A stretch of 64,000 nt of DNA from Thalassia testudinum. Taxonomy: Eukaryota > Streptophyta > Magnoliopsida > Alismatales > Hydrocharitaceae. Below the pieces are notes generated by a model. The model saw nothing but the letters and a program-made list of their open reading frames with translations. It did no database searches and was not told the DNA's origin. The stretch lies in contig JAZHRO010000013.1 of the NCBI GenBank assembly GCA_037157565.1, positions 32,306,501-32,370,500 on the forward strand. Reading direction: 5' to 3'. Both the position numbers and the translations under genes were made by a program. Shown in pieces: positions 11,530-23,121 of this stretch. Position 1 is the stretch's first letter. Every line of letters starts with the position of its first letter.

Positions 11530-12115
11530 TAGGGATGGAGAAGGTTGGATATGGATGTGGATGTAGGTAATAGAATATTCATATCCATTTTATAAAACAA
11601 GTGCGAATATGGAGATAGATTTTGTATGGATGTGAAAAGTACAAAATCATATCTATAAAATATAAATATGGATACGAATCCGATATTCATGATCCAAATA
11701 TGGATTTACGTAGATATTATACATCTCTTAATCATTTAAAATTTTAAAAATTTAGCTACTAAATAAACTAAAGTGTTCGGTGAAAGTTCAATAATTAAAT
11801 TAAAAGATAATCAGATAATATACATAAATATACAGAGCTTAACATCGTATGGAAAGGAGGTTATAGGAGGGCGATGCAAGAGGGATAGAGGGTTTTCCGA
11901 AATCATAGACAATTTATATATAATATCTTATTACTTAAAATCATTTAGGTATACTTGTATTATGTGAAAAAAAGGACTTGGTAAAAAAGTAGATATGTCT
12001 TCATATTGATATTTGTAAAAATCTAAATTTTAATGTCTATACCTACATCCGTATCCGTGGATATTGTAAAATTGATATCCATATGGACACATTTCTGTCC
12101 GGTTGCAATCCCTAA
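11530..12115. repeat. Possible hAT-type MITE, ends TAGGGAT
   Basis: The left end reads TAGGGATGGAGAAGGTTGG then ATATGGATGTGGATGTAGG; the reversed right end reads TAGGGATTGCAACCGGACAG with ATATGGATATC further in. Such TAGGGATGGCAA-like ends with repeats of ATATGGATA are common in plant hAT MITEs. However, I find no matching 8-bp duplication at the flanks, so the boundaries are unproven. Interior is AT-rich with no coding. Confidence 0.35.
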
Positions 12116-12889
12116 TCTGTACCCTCCCCTGCACCTCCTCCATGTTGTTTCCTCCTCTTTTGCCTCTCTTCGTCGTCTTGATATTGGAGTGGGGTTGTGT
12201 TTATAAGGCTTGCTTGCGTGAGAAGGGTATACACAAGCCAGGTCAGGCTGAGTCGAGACTCAACACAACCCATAATTTGTGGGTTGTAATTTCGCCCCCA
12301 ACCCATTACATTACCCAACTTGATCGATAAAATTAGGTCAGGCTTAATGAATTATTAACTAGTTAAAACTTATATCTATTGCATACATGTTTTTTATATC
12401 TTTTATATTTAATAATAAAAAATTTTAAACTAATAAGTAACTTGCATCTTATAAAAAAGAGAATAAATTAGGTAAAAATAAAAAAAACTTCAAACAAAAA
12501 ATAAAGATATATCTAAAAATAATAAGAAAAGATAGAGGTATAGTTGATAATAAAATTTAGTAAAAATCAAATAATACATAAGTGTATTCCTTACCATCAT
12601 CTAAAGCGATAAACTTATAAATACAAATATTTAAAAGAATAAAAAAGGGGTAGGAAGTCTAGTGGTGGTGGCTGGCGCATGGGTGTTCATCAGGTGGAGA
12701 GGAAGGGGGAAGAGGGGTGGTGGTGTTGATGGAGAGGGGTTGTCCGATGGTGGTAGGTAGTGAGAAGAGGGTCGTTGGGGTTAAAGGGTGGTGGCAGTGC
12801 GGAGGGAGAGGGGTCGTCCAATGGTGCTGGCCTTGGTGGGGGGTCCTATGGGGAAGAAGAGAGGAGAGATGAGTTGTCTGGCATCAGTG
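12116..12889. other. Intergenic, AT-rich then G-rich, nothing recognised
   Basis: From 12,340 to 12,640 the sequence is very AT-rich with many ATAAAAA runs. From 12,643 to 12,889 it is rich in GGTGG and GAGAGG. No sustained coding signal. Confidence 0.4.
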
Positions 12890-14507
12890 GTTGTTGCATG
12901 CTCGAAAATCGTCGTAGTGTAGTAAGAGTAAATACATCGTAGTATAGTGACCAAAATCGAATCGATAACATTTAAATTTATAAGTGCTCGAAAAAAAAAT
13001 TATGAGTTCAGAGGTCATTTATAGGGAGCAAATATGGAATTCAATCACTAGTCAAATATGAGAAATAAATGAGCACAAATCACAAGATATGCAATGAATA
13101 ATCAAATAATATATCTCAATAATCAATGAGACAAAAGGATAATTAGAAGCTAAAAGTGATGGTTTGAACCACCAATTAAATCTCACAATTAGGCACAATT
13201 CTCAATCAAATCTCAATATCCCAACAATACTCAAGCCAAGTAAAATTTAATTTCTCAACAGTACACTCAAACCACTTATTCACGTCAGCTCAGTTTAATA
13301 AATCCACAGTAACCAAGATCAAGGTTAAGCATAAACCCTAGATGCCTTAAGTTTAAGCCTTAGTACAAGGCCTCTGGAATTTCGCTAAGTGTTGAGCACG
13401 CATCCTGAGGAGAAAAACCCACCCCCTCCTTCCTCAAAAACCTTTTCTTTCTCTTTCTTCAGAATTGGGTTTAGGATAGTCAGGTTGGGTAATCGGATCT
13501 GGGCAGAGGGACTTGGCCCACTGGCGTGGGGTGGCGGGTGAGGTGTGCAGGTCAGGTGAGTGGGGACCTTACCCCCGGTGTATGAGGCGATAAGTCATTA
13601 GCACAAAAACCTTACATTCACACTTTATTTTCAAAAAGCCATGATGTGGCACTTTTGTTGGAGCTCCCTCACGCTATAGCCACAGATGGAATTTGCGTCG
13701 AATTGAGGTGGTTGCTGCCTTGTTCTCCTTCAATCGAAAGCCCAGGTGTCCTTAGGGTATCTGTCTGTAGCTCTTGAGAGTTGAAGTAGGACCAGAGATG
13801 GTTGGAGTGCGATGGACAAGGGCAAAGGAGTGGAGCTCATTGGTGAACCCTGAAATAGCAAGATATGGGCTATAAGCTCAAATTAAAAGGTTCCTAAGTG
13901 TCGCTGAGAGGCGAAGAGGGTGACTGCGGTTGCATCGAGGCGATTAGTGGACTAGGGCAGTTGGACGTAGTTGGAGTGGGTGTTCGGTGGTGGGTTCGTT
14001 TGGGGACGAGTATTGGTGAGCAAAACCCTCAATTAGTTCAGGGGTTTTGTTTGCAGAGGCGAGTGAAAGGTCATGGTGGTGGTGGTTGTGAGTTTGGTTG
14101 AGTGTAGCGACCAGACGAAGCTCGCCGGACCTTCGTCGGCCACGAAGAAGACGAGGGGGAAGAGGCTGATTTGGCGGTGGGATTGGGGTGTTAAGGACCT
14201 AGGTCTATACTAGAGACAGAGAGGAAGAGAAAGAGCCTATCTATGCAGTTGAAGGAGGTCGAAATTGTGTCGACGTGGCTTGCTGGACATGAGGAAGACA
14301 AACTTCTCTGGTGCGAGGAGCGGCGAAGAGGAAAGGGGGTGGACGCCTCTGCTTTGGTTGGCGAGAAGCGGACGAAGGTGGGAAGAAGGAGATGCTCCCA
14401 ATTTGGCTGTTGGGAGGCCGTAGGAGGGCAGAGGAGGAGGTTGCCGGAGCTGAGGTCGGAGATGGTCGGAGGAGAGGGAGAAGACTTGTTTTGGCCCTAA
14501 ACCTAGC
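12890..14507 (-). mobile_element. Old LTR ('J') related to the C/D/G LTRs, split by element A
   Basis: Segments match the C-type LTRs in the same order: CTCG then AAATTATGAGTTCAGAGGTC (compare CTCGG...GAGGTCGAACTCAGGGAG at 35,800-35,838), then GTGAGTGGGGACCTTACCC with GTATGAGGCGATAAG (compare GTGAGAGGGACCTCACCCC and AGGAGGCAACGAACATAAG), and GTGGCACT at the place of the GTGGGACT hairpin. Similarity is patchy, so it is old. The start is approximate. Element A inserted at 14,507, and the LTR should continue from 22,213, where TTTAAATAGG may be its reversed TATA region. Confidence 0.5.
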
Positions 14508-15103
14508 TGATGTAAACACATTTACACTACTTAAAATGTCTATTTATGCATGTTCTTAAGCATAGGATTACATTTCATGATATAAATATTGCATTACATG
14601 CATCATCTTGCATTTAGAGTAGTTTGAATAAAATGGAGGTTAATTGTCTCCTTTTATGTGCTTGGATAGGGCAAATATTTTATCGGGGCCTCGGATCAAA
14701 GATCCAACCGTATGGATATGATCAGGGCGACGATTGGAGTTCAACGACTCCAAGATCGCCCTAATCAGGCATCCGTAGCATCAGATAGAGACCGGGGAAC
14801 CCTAGAAGATCAAGGGCCAGGATGGTGTAAATCCGCACTTCAGATGGAAAATCCGACCACACGGATGAATTCGGATCGACGATCGCAGCCGAACGACACA
14901 AAAATCGAGTCAATCCGACATCCGTGGCACCATCTACAACTTCCAGAAGATGGACGGCCAAGATGGCGCCACGTGGCGCCATCCCAGCCGCCCAATCGGC
15001 CGCAGGAGTCTTGTGAAGACCGCGCACCGTCTCCTCTCCGCCGTTGGATCTCGATCCAACGGCTGCGGTCGCTCGCGCTTAAAAACGTCCGCGCGACCAT
15101 TTC

Positions 15104-15166
15104 GCCCGCGTAGCGCAGCGGTGACGCAGCTGCGGGCGAAGCGGAGGTCGCGGGTTCGAGCCGCGG
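15104..15166 (+). repeat. tRNA-like module (A and B box) in the A LTR
   Basis: TAGCGCAGCGG at 15,111-15,121 fits a pol III A box and GGTTCGAGCC at 15,153-15,162 fits most of a B box, spaced as in a tRNA. CGCGG and CCGCG flank GTTCGAG as a perfect 5-bp T-arm-like stem. The acceptor and anticodon stems do not fold, so this is not a tRNA gene. The second LTR copy is at 21,074-21,136. Confidence 0.5.
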
Positions 15167-15512
15167 TGAGGGGGTGGAAGGCGCGGCCGAGCAGGCGCGC
15201 ACGAGCGTCAGATGAAGATCCAACGGCCGCGCGCGCCCGATAGCGCCGACGCGCAATTGGACGCTCTGGTGAACGCGCGATCACACGTGGGCGGTGCGCT
15301 ACGCAGCGGGCGCGGACGCGTTCTAAGCCGTCCGATCGCTGAAAATCAAGCGACGTGCGTATGCGTTACGCGCGCGGCCAGCCGAGCGGGCGCGCGTGGG
15401 CGCGGCGGCGACGGCGACGGCGGGGCTTTAGCGACGGTTTTATCCGTCACTAAAGACCCCTTATTTATTATTTTGAAGATGTAATGTCCATTTTGCCCCC
15501 ACTCCTTGCAAC

Positions 15513-15520
15513 TATAAAAG
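15513..15520 (+). promoter_or_regulatory. TATA box of A 5' LTR
   Basis: TATAAAAG, followed about 30 bp on by the CT-rich start region CATCCCTTCCTTCTCC. It most likely drives element transcription; the same octamer is at 21,483-21,490 in the 3' LTR. Confidence 0.75.
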
Positions 15521-16265
15521 GAGACCCCCTCCATACGAAATTTTCATCCCTTCCTTCTCCTCTCTACCTCTCCAAAGCTCAAGAGAAGCTTGTCCCACAC
15601 CCGGGATGCTTCTCGCGAGATAAAGTCCAAATTTTCGTCCCCCTTCGGAAGTGGATCCCGCGACGACGACGGCGTGCTGCTTCGTTCCCGTTCTTCTGCT
15701 TCGTCCTCCTTCGTCCCGCTTCGTCCTCCTTCGTCCAGGCGTCGTCCCGTCCGGCTCGTCCTCCAAGCGACCGTCGAGGAGGATTCTCTCTCCCTATTCT
15801 TTTTACTGCTTTCTAGTATAGATTTACTGCTTTCTAGAGTAGTCTATTCGTCCTCCGAGCGATCGTCGAGGAGGACATTTCTCCCTCCATTCTTTTAATG
15901 CTTTCTAGAGTAATTGTTTTATGTTTTCTAGTTATAACGAAAGAACTCTTTTATGATAAATTCCTTGTCTATTCTACATCTCATTTTGATTTCCATGTAT
16001 AGTATTCCTTCTCTCTCTCTTACTCCCTCTCTCTCTTTTATTTGTTGTAGATACTTAGATAGTTTAAATTGAATTTCTTTGTGATAAAATAAAAAGAAAC
16101 GCGAAGTTTTTAAATCAAACGTTCGCCTCCCTGTGTTCGACCCGGAATTTTAATTTCGGTATAAATTTTATTTGTTGAACTCGAATCCTTCGCTTTCGAA
16201 CTACAACGACGGGTTTTCCAAAACCAAACACGTTAGCGTAGGTTCGTAAATTAAGTTCAACATTT

Positions 16266-16283
16266 TGGCGCCGTTGCCGGGGA
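16266..16283 (+). other. Element A primer-binding site, tRNA-Asp
   Basis: TGGCGCCGTTGCCGGGGA begins 3 nt after the LTR and is complementary to the 3' end of plant tRNA-Asp, the primer typical of Athila-type elements. Confidence 0.9.
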
Positions 16284-17444
16284 AGCAACGCTCTTTGATT
16301 TCTCTTCGCGTTTTGTAACTTACAAATCATTTACCTCACTTTTCTCCTTTCTTATTGTAATTGCAGGTACTCTTTCGAGACAGGCAAAAGCGGTAGATCG
16401 GAGTAAAGTGCTGTGGAAGGTTTTGTAAGTTATCCCTCACCTCCCACCCATTAGATTTTATTTCATCACATAATAATTCAAACATCAATCAACCTAGGTG
16501 TTCTTATAAACTCTAAGGTTAGATTGTTTGTTGTTTGACATCCATACTCACTCCAACCCCCACATTAAAAAAATAAAAAAATAAAAAAAATCTCACAGAG
16601 GTACACAACCTCATCTGATTTTCTAACTCAACCGGTAAACCAATCTTAGGAGCCGGTACATACATCCAAACACATAATCGAGTAGAAATCAGATTGGGTA
16701 ATCATTTGTGTGCCTAATTAGGTGGTGCATCAGGCCAGTTGTTTGAGTTGTTTGGGCCGCACCACTTCAAATAAAATCAACTCATCAAGTAGCTGCCAAT
16801 TAGGTTCAACTCTTAAGGATCTACCAGGCACTCCACATTCTTTTTAAACTTTAAAGGAAAATATCTTCACCTGTGCTTGCAAAACCTGGTGTGCCAATGA
16901 AACTTGATTGAAAACACCTAAAGTTGAATCCTAAAAGCTACTAAGCAAGATTTGAACCTTAAAATTCACCACATCAAAAATAATCTTGCTTGAAAACCAC
17001 TGGTTGTGCACGCACACACAAAGCAATCAATCATTAAGGGCACAACCCATTTAAAGGGCCCATCACATTCCAAAGCACATTCAAACCTAGCCCTAAATAA
17101 AACAGAGTGGATGTTGGCCTTAAGGATTGGACTCGCTCTTCAGAACTCAGAACGAGATTATTTTCGATTAGTCTGTTTCTACTGTTCAATCTGATGTCTA
17201 GCTAGGGGAGCAGAGTCAAACGATTGCGGCTGGGGGGTACACTAGGAACCGGAGGCGCAAGCCAAAGGAAGAACCTTCTCCCCAGTCCCTCCTTCTAACT
17301 GGTTGGATTGAACAGACAGAAGTAGATCAAATCGTTCCTTTATCTCAAGACGGGTTTTGAGAGTCTGTAGGTCTGTAGGCTAACCCATTTAAGGACAGGT
17401 TTGATTGTTTGTATTGCAGGGTACCTTTCTTCCTCCCGTGTCTC
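16284..17444 (+). other. Element A untranslated leader
   Basis: About 1.16 kb with no coding frame. At 17,246-17,278 it has AACCGGAGGCGCAAGCCAAA and then GGAAGAACC, matched in reverse orientation at 34,537-34,568 in the leader of element B. TTGTATTGCAGG at 17,409-17,420 looks like a splice acceptor just before the reading frame. The matched block could serve packaging or splicing; that is inference. Confidence 0.6.
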
Positions 17445-19086
17445 ATGAATCCTTCCACATATTTCACGCATTCCCGCTCTTTCCCTCCTGTTGTAAATTA
17501 TCCTCAACATGACGATTATCCCAACTCGTATTGTAATCGACCATCAGTTAGTTGGGATAATTCGGATTGGGGATACAATTCCGGACCCCCGTGTTTAGGG
17601 TCTAACCCTGAACACTTTGATTCTCAATTCTATCCTTCTCAGAGTTGCATCGATTATAGATCGTCCTCCTTTCATGAACAACCTAATACGATCTACAATC
17701 AAGAAGGATACACTGATCCTTACCCATCCTCTGATTTCACTACCTTTAGGTCATCACCATCCTTTGAACATTCTGAAATGACCTATTTTCAGGAAGGGTA
17801 TAACGAATCTCAATTCGTTAATTCCTCTGCTTTGACGTCAAACCCGCCCAATCCTGAACCAAACTCATTTGGTTCAGGTTAATCAGGTTCAAGATAAGGT
17901 TCTGGCTAACTTGAGAAATATCATACAATCTTTAGAAGTTCAGCCAATACCTTGCATTGAGAGATTGGAGCCCCTGATTGAAATGATTGATGATTTAAAC
18001 AAGTCTTTGTTGGATTGGCTCCAGGATGTTAATGATAAGAACCCGGGTGAGTTTCTACTCGGGAAATTAGCGAAATTGAGGATGAGATTCGTGGTTGCTT
18101 TGATTCAATCTTGGGATGATTCCCAGGATGAACCCTCTTCAGGAAAGCCAATGATAGAACCCGCTCAGGCACCTGTTGGGGGGAACATGTGTTACGAGGC
18201 TGACCAGATTGAATTAAAGCAACCAATTAAGGATGATCTGATTTCTTCACCTGAGATCCCTGAGCCGGGTTACGAGAAAACGTATGTCTCCTGGGAACAC
18301 AAAGTGACAACTGATTTTGGGGACATACATTGATACGGATCCTGATTTCTTTGATGGTGAAGATTCAAGTTGCGAAGTCTCACACGAGTTTTCAGATCAC
18401 GATTTTTGTGAGACGATTGGGCCTGAGGAATCTGATAGATCATTTGATAGCCCAATAACTGAGGAAACTGATCTTATTAGGGCACACGATACGGATCCAG
18501 AATCGCATTTTCTAGAGGAATTAATTCAATGCCCTGATTATCAGTTACACCTGTTGAGCTTATTGATGATTCTAATTCTGAGATAATTAGACCCAAGTCA
18601 ATTTTGATTTTGCCACATCATCTAGACTTGGAGATTTTAGACGGGGTGATGAATATACAAGAGGTCTTGGAATTTGATACACTTAATGAGGAGGATAGGA
18701 GCGGGGAAGTTCTAATTTGGGAAGTTAATTTTGGAGGATATGGAAGATTGAGTCGAAGGGTTCCTTTTAAGCTGAAACCATCAAATCAGAACCCTTACGA
18801 CAGTTGTTTCGAGGATGTCAAACTCAAGCACACATTTAACGATTATCCTTTTGAGCTTCAATTCTCTGTAACCCGACATTTTGGCCTTGGGTTGCATCCT
18901 CACAAATCGCAGGCCCGACCCCGCTTGCATTCTGATTTTAGGTTTTGGGTAATTTTTATCCAGAACCTAAGATATTCTCGATTATGGGGTGTGGGTCTGC
19001 ACCACAATCTGGTCCACATCTGTGGACCTCTGTTGACAGGTCGGCAGGATTCTTCTATTTATTCTAATTTTGACCTGCACTTCTGA
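17445..19086 (+). pseudogene. Element A non-gag/pol reading frame, frameshifted
   Basis: Four open segments follow each other in changing frames: 17,445-17,882, 17,869-18,333, 18,317-18,586 and 18,604-19,086. The first two junctions overlap by 14 and 17 nt, as expected from single-base shifts. The first part is rich in Tyr, Ser, Pro and Asp (MNPSTYFTHSRSF..., YTDPYPSSDFTTF). The second has a likely coiled coil (RNIIQSLEVQPIPCIERLEP, then DDLNKSLLDWLQDV). The third is very acidic. The last ends with WGVGLHHNLVHICGP. No nucleic-acid-binding knuckle, DTG/DLG, YxDD or DDE motif is present. I do not recognise the protein. The GLHH ending also occurs in element C. If one ancestral frame, it was about 545 residues. 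Confidence 0.55.
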
Positions 19087-19114
19087 ATTCTTCATTTCTT
19101 TTCTTTGTATAGTG

Positions 19115-19141
19115 TGCCTAGCTGAAGGCACTAAACTCAGC
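19115..19141 (+). promoter_or_regulatory. Conserved post-ORF block
   Basis: GCCTAGCTGAAGGCACTAAA then CTCAGC lies just after the reading frame. Equivalent blocks follow pol in element B (25,951-25,997, reversed) and the reading frame in element C (39,901-39,943, reversed), where they continue into the GGGAGGCAACCC-like phrase well known downstream of pol in Athila-type elements. Confidence 0.65.
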
Positions 19142-19243
19142 ACATATACAGTTCTTTTTCATTTTCATCTCGGAGCGGACCCGATATCCACGCAATTCAG
19201 GTGCTTTCTACGCTTTTCCACTCTGTTTTATGTCTTTTTAATA

Positions 19244-19281
19244 CAATGAGGACATTGCATTAGATAGGCATGGGGGGGTGG
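19244..19281 (+). promoter_or_regulatory. CAATGAGGACATTG motif and internal polypurine tract of A
   Basis: CAATGAGGACATTG (19,244-19,257) is followed by TAGGCATGGGGGGGTGG. The same pair, in order, is in B (25,873-25,836, minus) and C (39,702-39,665, minus). The purine run resembles the true PPT at 20,466-20,477 and may be a second plus-strand priming site. Confidence 0.7.
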
Positions 19282-19669
19282 ATATTTATCTTTGAATTCA
19301 TTCGTCAGCTCCGTAGATTTGTTTTATTAAAAAAAAAAAAATCGAAATTAGGAAAGAGAATTTGGGTTTAAGAAAATTTTCGATCTTAAGAAATACTATA
19401 TTATGGTTTGAACACAAAGACCCTTCAGGTCTTTGGACTTAATCAGCCTATGTATCCACTAAAATGTGGATTTGTTTTTCGAGTTCTCGCCAACCTGAAT
19501 TTTATTATAATTGGAATAAATAAGTTTGGGTGATAAGTACACGACTTGTCAACCCGCCCTCTGATTTAAGGGAATTTTGAGTTTTAAGCATCTACACACT
19601 TTCTTTGCACTGACTCGTTGTTTGGCGATTTTAACGGAAATTGGGTAGCTAATGAACCTTCTAGGGTGA

Positions 19670-19904
19670 TATGGCTGGCAAGTTATCGTGGGTAACAGCC
19701 CATAGGTAGGTTGTCCAGAGCCCAGTCACTGGACCTTTCTCTTTTTGCTGCCTTTAGGTAAATCTTAGACCAGGGAAGCCACCTACTTAAAAAAAAAAAA
19801 AAAAATCAAAAGAACAAAAAGAAATAAGCCACACTTCGCCGCACGAGTATGGCTGGCAAGTTGTCGGTGGTAACAGCTCATCGACCGGTTGTCCAGAACC
19901 CAGC
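19670..19904 (+). repeat. Two conserved hairpin units in the A 3' untranslated region
   Basis: Unit 1 (19,670-19,735) and unit 2 (19,849-19,904) both begin TATGGCTGGCAAGTT, carry TAACAG as a loop between short complementary arms, and end GGTTGTCCAGA. In unit 1 TGGG and CCCA flank the loop. In unit 2 the arms are GTCGGT and ATCGAC with changed bases, still paired. Element B has two matching units at 25,191-25,243 and 25,411-25,462. Confidence 0.65.
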
Positions 19905-20465
19905 TCAGAAAATGCACTAAAAATTCCCAAAACACTTAGGAAGAAGCGGAGAAGTAGAATAAACCGGGGAGATATACACTGGATTCACCCTTGTGTTGAC
20001 CCCGTTAAAAAAATAAAAGTAGGGAGAAAGCTACCGGTTGTAAAGATACACCTTTAGGCAGAATTCTTTTTGAGGTCACCTAGAGGCGTAGAAATCCGAA
20101 GTCCGTTTTAATTGCCGGTCAACGAGTCTATCACAATCACAATAAGATGCTTAAAACTTAGGGTTCTCATCAAATCTTGGGTGAGTTGAATGGCCGTAGA
20201 AAGCCACTCTTAAACCCTAAAATTTGAAAATCCAAAAAAAAAAAAAAAAAAAGAGAGTAAAAACAGAAAAAGAAATTTTTCTTTGAATAAGGCGAGGCTT
20301 GAGGCGGTCTGCATTTTGGCTGATACCCGGGCACTGTTGTGTCTTTGAAAGTTCAGTTCTTAAGTAGACAATTTCTTAATGATTGAAAATAACTCAGGTC
20401 CAAATAATCTAACCTAATTCTTTTATAAATAGCATATAGTTTTTGCTAGGGACTAGCAAAAGATA

Positions 20466-20477
20466 GGCATGGGGGTA
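20466..20477 (+). other. Element A polypurine tract
   Basis: GGCATGGGGGTA sits directly before the TG of the 3' LTR, the position of the plus-strand primer. Confidence 0.85.
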
Positions 20478-22212
20478 TGATGTAAACACATTTACACTAC
20501 TTAAAATGTCTATTTATGCATGTTCCTAAGCATAGGATTGCATTTCATGATATAAATATTGCATTACATGCATCATCTTGCATTTAGAGTAGTTTGAATA
20601 AAATGGAGGTTAATTGTCTCCTTTTACGTGCTTGGACAGGGCAAATATTTTATCGGGGCCTCGGATCAAAGATCCAACCGTATGGATATGATCAGGGCGA
20701 CGATTGGAGTTCAACGACTCCAAGATCGCCCTAATCAGGCATCCGTAGCATCAGATAGAGACCGGGGAACCCTAGAAGATCAAGGGCCAGGATGGTGTAA
20801 ATCCGCACTTCAGATGGAAAATCCGACCACACGGATGAATTCGGATCGACGATCGCAGCCGAACGACACAAAAATCGAGTCAATCCGACATCCGTGGCAC
20901 CATCTACAACTTCCAGAAGATGGACGGCCAAGATGGCGCCACGTGGCGCCATCCCAGCCGCCCAATCGGCCGCAGGAGTCTTGTGAAGACCGCGCACCGT
21001 CTCCTCTCCGCCGTTGGATCTCGATCCAACGGCTGCGGTCGCTCGCGCTTAAAAACGTCCGCGCGACCATTTCGCCCGCGTAGCGCAGCGGCGACGCAGC
21101 TGCGGGCGAAGCGGAGGTCGCGGGTTCGAGCCGCGGTGAGGGGGTGGAAGGCGCGGCCGAGCGGGCGCGCACGAGCGTCAGATGAAGATCCAACGGCCGC
21201 GCGCGCCCGATAGCGCCGACGCGCAATTGGACGCTCTGGTGAACGCGCGATCACACGCGGGCGGTGCGCTACACAGCGGGCGCGGACGCGTTCTAAGCCG
21301 TCCGATCGCTGAAAATCAAGCGACGTGCGTATGCGTTACGCGCGCGGCCAGCCGAGCGGGCGCGCGTGGGCGCGGCGGCGACGGCGACGGCGGGGCTTTA
21401 GCGACGGTTTTATCCGTCACTAAAGACCCCTTATTTATTATTTTGAAGATGTAATGTCCATTTTGCCCCCACTCCTTGCAACTATAAAAGGAGACCCCCT
21501 CCATACGAAATTTTCATCCCTTCCTTCTCCTCTCTACCTCTCCAAAGCTCAAGAGAAGCTTGTCCCACACCCGGGATGCTTCTCGCGAGATAAAGTCCAA
21601 ATTTTCGTCCCCCTTCGGAAGTGGATCCCGCGACGACGACGGCTTGCTGCTTCGTTCCCGTTCTTCTGCTTCGTCCTCCTTCGTCCAGGCGTCGTCCCGT
21701 CCGGCTCGTCCTCCAAGCGACCGTCGAGGAGGATTCTCTCTCCCTATTCTTTTTACTGCTTTCTAGTATAGATTTACTGCTTTCTAGAGTAGTCTATTCG
21801 TCCTCCGAGCGATCGTCGAGGAGGACATTTCTCCCTCCATTCTTTTAATGCTTTCTAGAGTAATTGTTTTATGTTTTCTAGTTGTAACGAAAGAACTCTT
21901 TTATGATAAATTCCTTGTCTATTCTACATCTCATTTTGATTTCCATGTATAGTATTCCTTCTCTCTCTCTTACTCCCTCTCTCTCTTTTATTTGTTGTAG
22001 ATACTTAGATAGTTTAAATTGAATTTCTTTGTGACAAAATAAAAAGAAACGCGAAGTTTTTAAATCAAACGTTCGCCTCCCTGTGTTCGACCCGGAATTT
22101 TAATTTCGGTATAAATTTTATTTGTTGAACTCGAATCCTTCGCTTTCGAACTACAACGACGGGTTTTCCAAAACCAAACACGTTAGCGTAGGTTCGTAAA
22201 TTAAGTTCAACA
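20478..22212 (+). repeat. Element A 3' LTR (1735 bp)
   Basis: Aligns end to end with 14,508-16,262 with about 11 substitutions, ten of them transitions, and one 20-bp deletion in a CTTCGTCCTCC repeat. TATA box at 21,483-21,490, tRNA-like module at 21,074-21,136, U5 block near 22,075-22,093. Confidence 0.95.
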
Positions 22213-23121
22213 CTAGCTAGTTTAGATCTCGGAACTTCGGGGAGTTTAAATAGGAAGTGTCTTCAAGCAAATCATCTCGTAGCAACGTAACTCCTTACTA
22301 AAAGATGATGGTTGTGCCATAGAAAATGAGGTTTCGATAATTTATAGATCTGCGCAAATGAGGAAGATGATGCTGAAATAAGTCGATGAGATCTCAGTCG
22401 TGTTGATCACAATTTCTAGCATGTTCCCATCAAAAGATTGCGGGGGTGGAGAGTGAGATCCACATCTGATGTCAACATAAAGGAAGAAGAGAGGGGCAAG
22501 GTCACCATGGTGAGGAGAGCTATGAGTTATGTAGCTAATGGGTTAAAGGAGGTGAACGCAAGCGAGCCGATCATCCCCATCTTTGTAAAAGATGGTATAA
22601 CTAGGTGAGTGAGTCCTACCCTGGCCGGGTAGCACGAGTGAGCCAACTAGCATGCCTGAGCATATGTCATTGGAGGCGAGCCTCAGTGAGTCGGTCATTG
22701 GAGGGTAAGGGCGAATATGGCATGAACGGTGGAAGGAAGGGAAGGGGGACCCCTGACTAGTGTGAAGGACCCCACGTTACTTCGTTTTTATGAAAGAAGT
22801 TGTGTGGGTGTTTGCATGGAAGAATGTGATAAATATTGAGATAAAATAATTGAAATATTGGTGTGATGTTAGTAAGTAACATTTTAATATTATCATATGA
22901 AAGTAAGAAAGATTAATGTGATGTAGTAAATATATTTAATGGATAAGTTATGCTAGAATGCATACATTTTTAATGTATATATATTAATATTGATGTGATT
23001 AAGTGAGATAAATTATATTTTCATTATACCATGGAATATACATCCCACGGGATATCTATCGTGCAAACACAGCCTAAGAGTTAACCGTAACATTTGGGTG
23101 GCATTGGAGAACAATGATTAT
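22213..23121. other. Sequence between elements A and B
   Basis: The first part should be the rest of old LTR J (TTTAAATAGG at about 22,247-22,256). The second half is AT-rich. A possible small inverted-repeat element spans 22,806-23,074: GGGTGTTTGCATGG on the left and, reversed, GGCTGTGTTTGCACG on the right, but no target duplication was found. ATTAT at 23,117-23,121 would be one copy of the B target duplication. Confidence 0.4.

Larger units (their letters stand above)
14508..16262 (+). repeat. Element A 5' LTR (1755 bp)
   Basis: Starts TGATGTAAACACATTTACAC and ends AAGTTCAACA. It includes a tRNA-like module at 15,104-15,166, a very GC- and CpG-rich block (about 15,000-15,430), a TATA box at 15,513-15,520 and the U5 block CCTCCCTGTGTTCGACCC near 16,126-16,143. 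It is 20 bp longer than its partner because the unit CTTCGTCCTCCTTCGTCC-like near 15,710 is repeated once more. Confidence 0.95.
14508..22212 (+). mobile_element. Element A: complete LTR retrotransposon lacking gag-pol
   Basis: Two near-identical LTRs (14,508-16,262 and 20,478-22,212), both TG...CA, bound a 4.2-kb interior. The 5-bp repeat CTAGC flanks the whole (14,503-14,507 and 22,213-22,217). An 18-nt tRNA-Asp primer site follows the first LTR and a polypurine tract precedes the second. Nothing in the interior resembles gag, protease, RT, RNase H or integrase; instead a broken acidic reading frame lies at 17,445-19,086. Its leader and 3' untranslated region match those of Athila-like element B. 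The LTRs differ by about 11 substitutions and one 20-bp indel, so insertion is recent. It fits the LARD type, mobilised in trans. Confidence 0.93.

Noticed and set aside
13898..14500. Gly/Arg-rich frames near 14,240-14,520
   Set aside because: They belong to the degenerate LTR J and overlap on both strands.
15104..15166. A true tRNA gene
   Set aside because: A- and B-box-like parts exist but the acceptor and anticodon stems do not pair.
14712..15484. Frames of 88-138 residues repeated exactly at 20,628-21,454
   Set aside because: They are the CpG-rich part of the two A LTRs; duplication comes from the LTR pair, not from genes.
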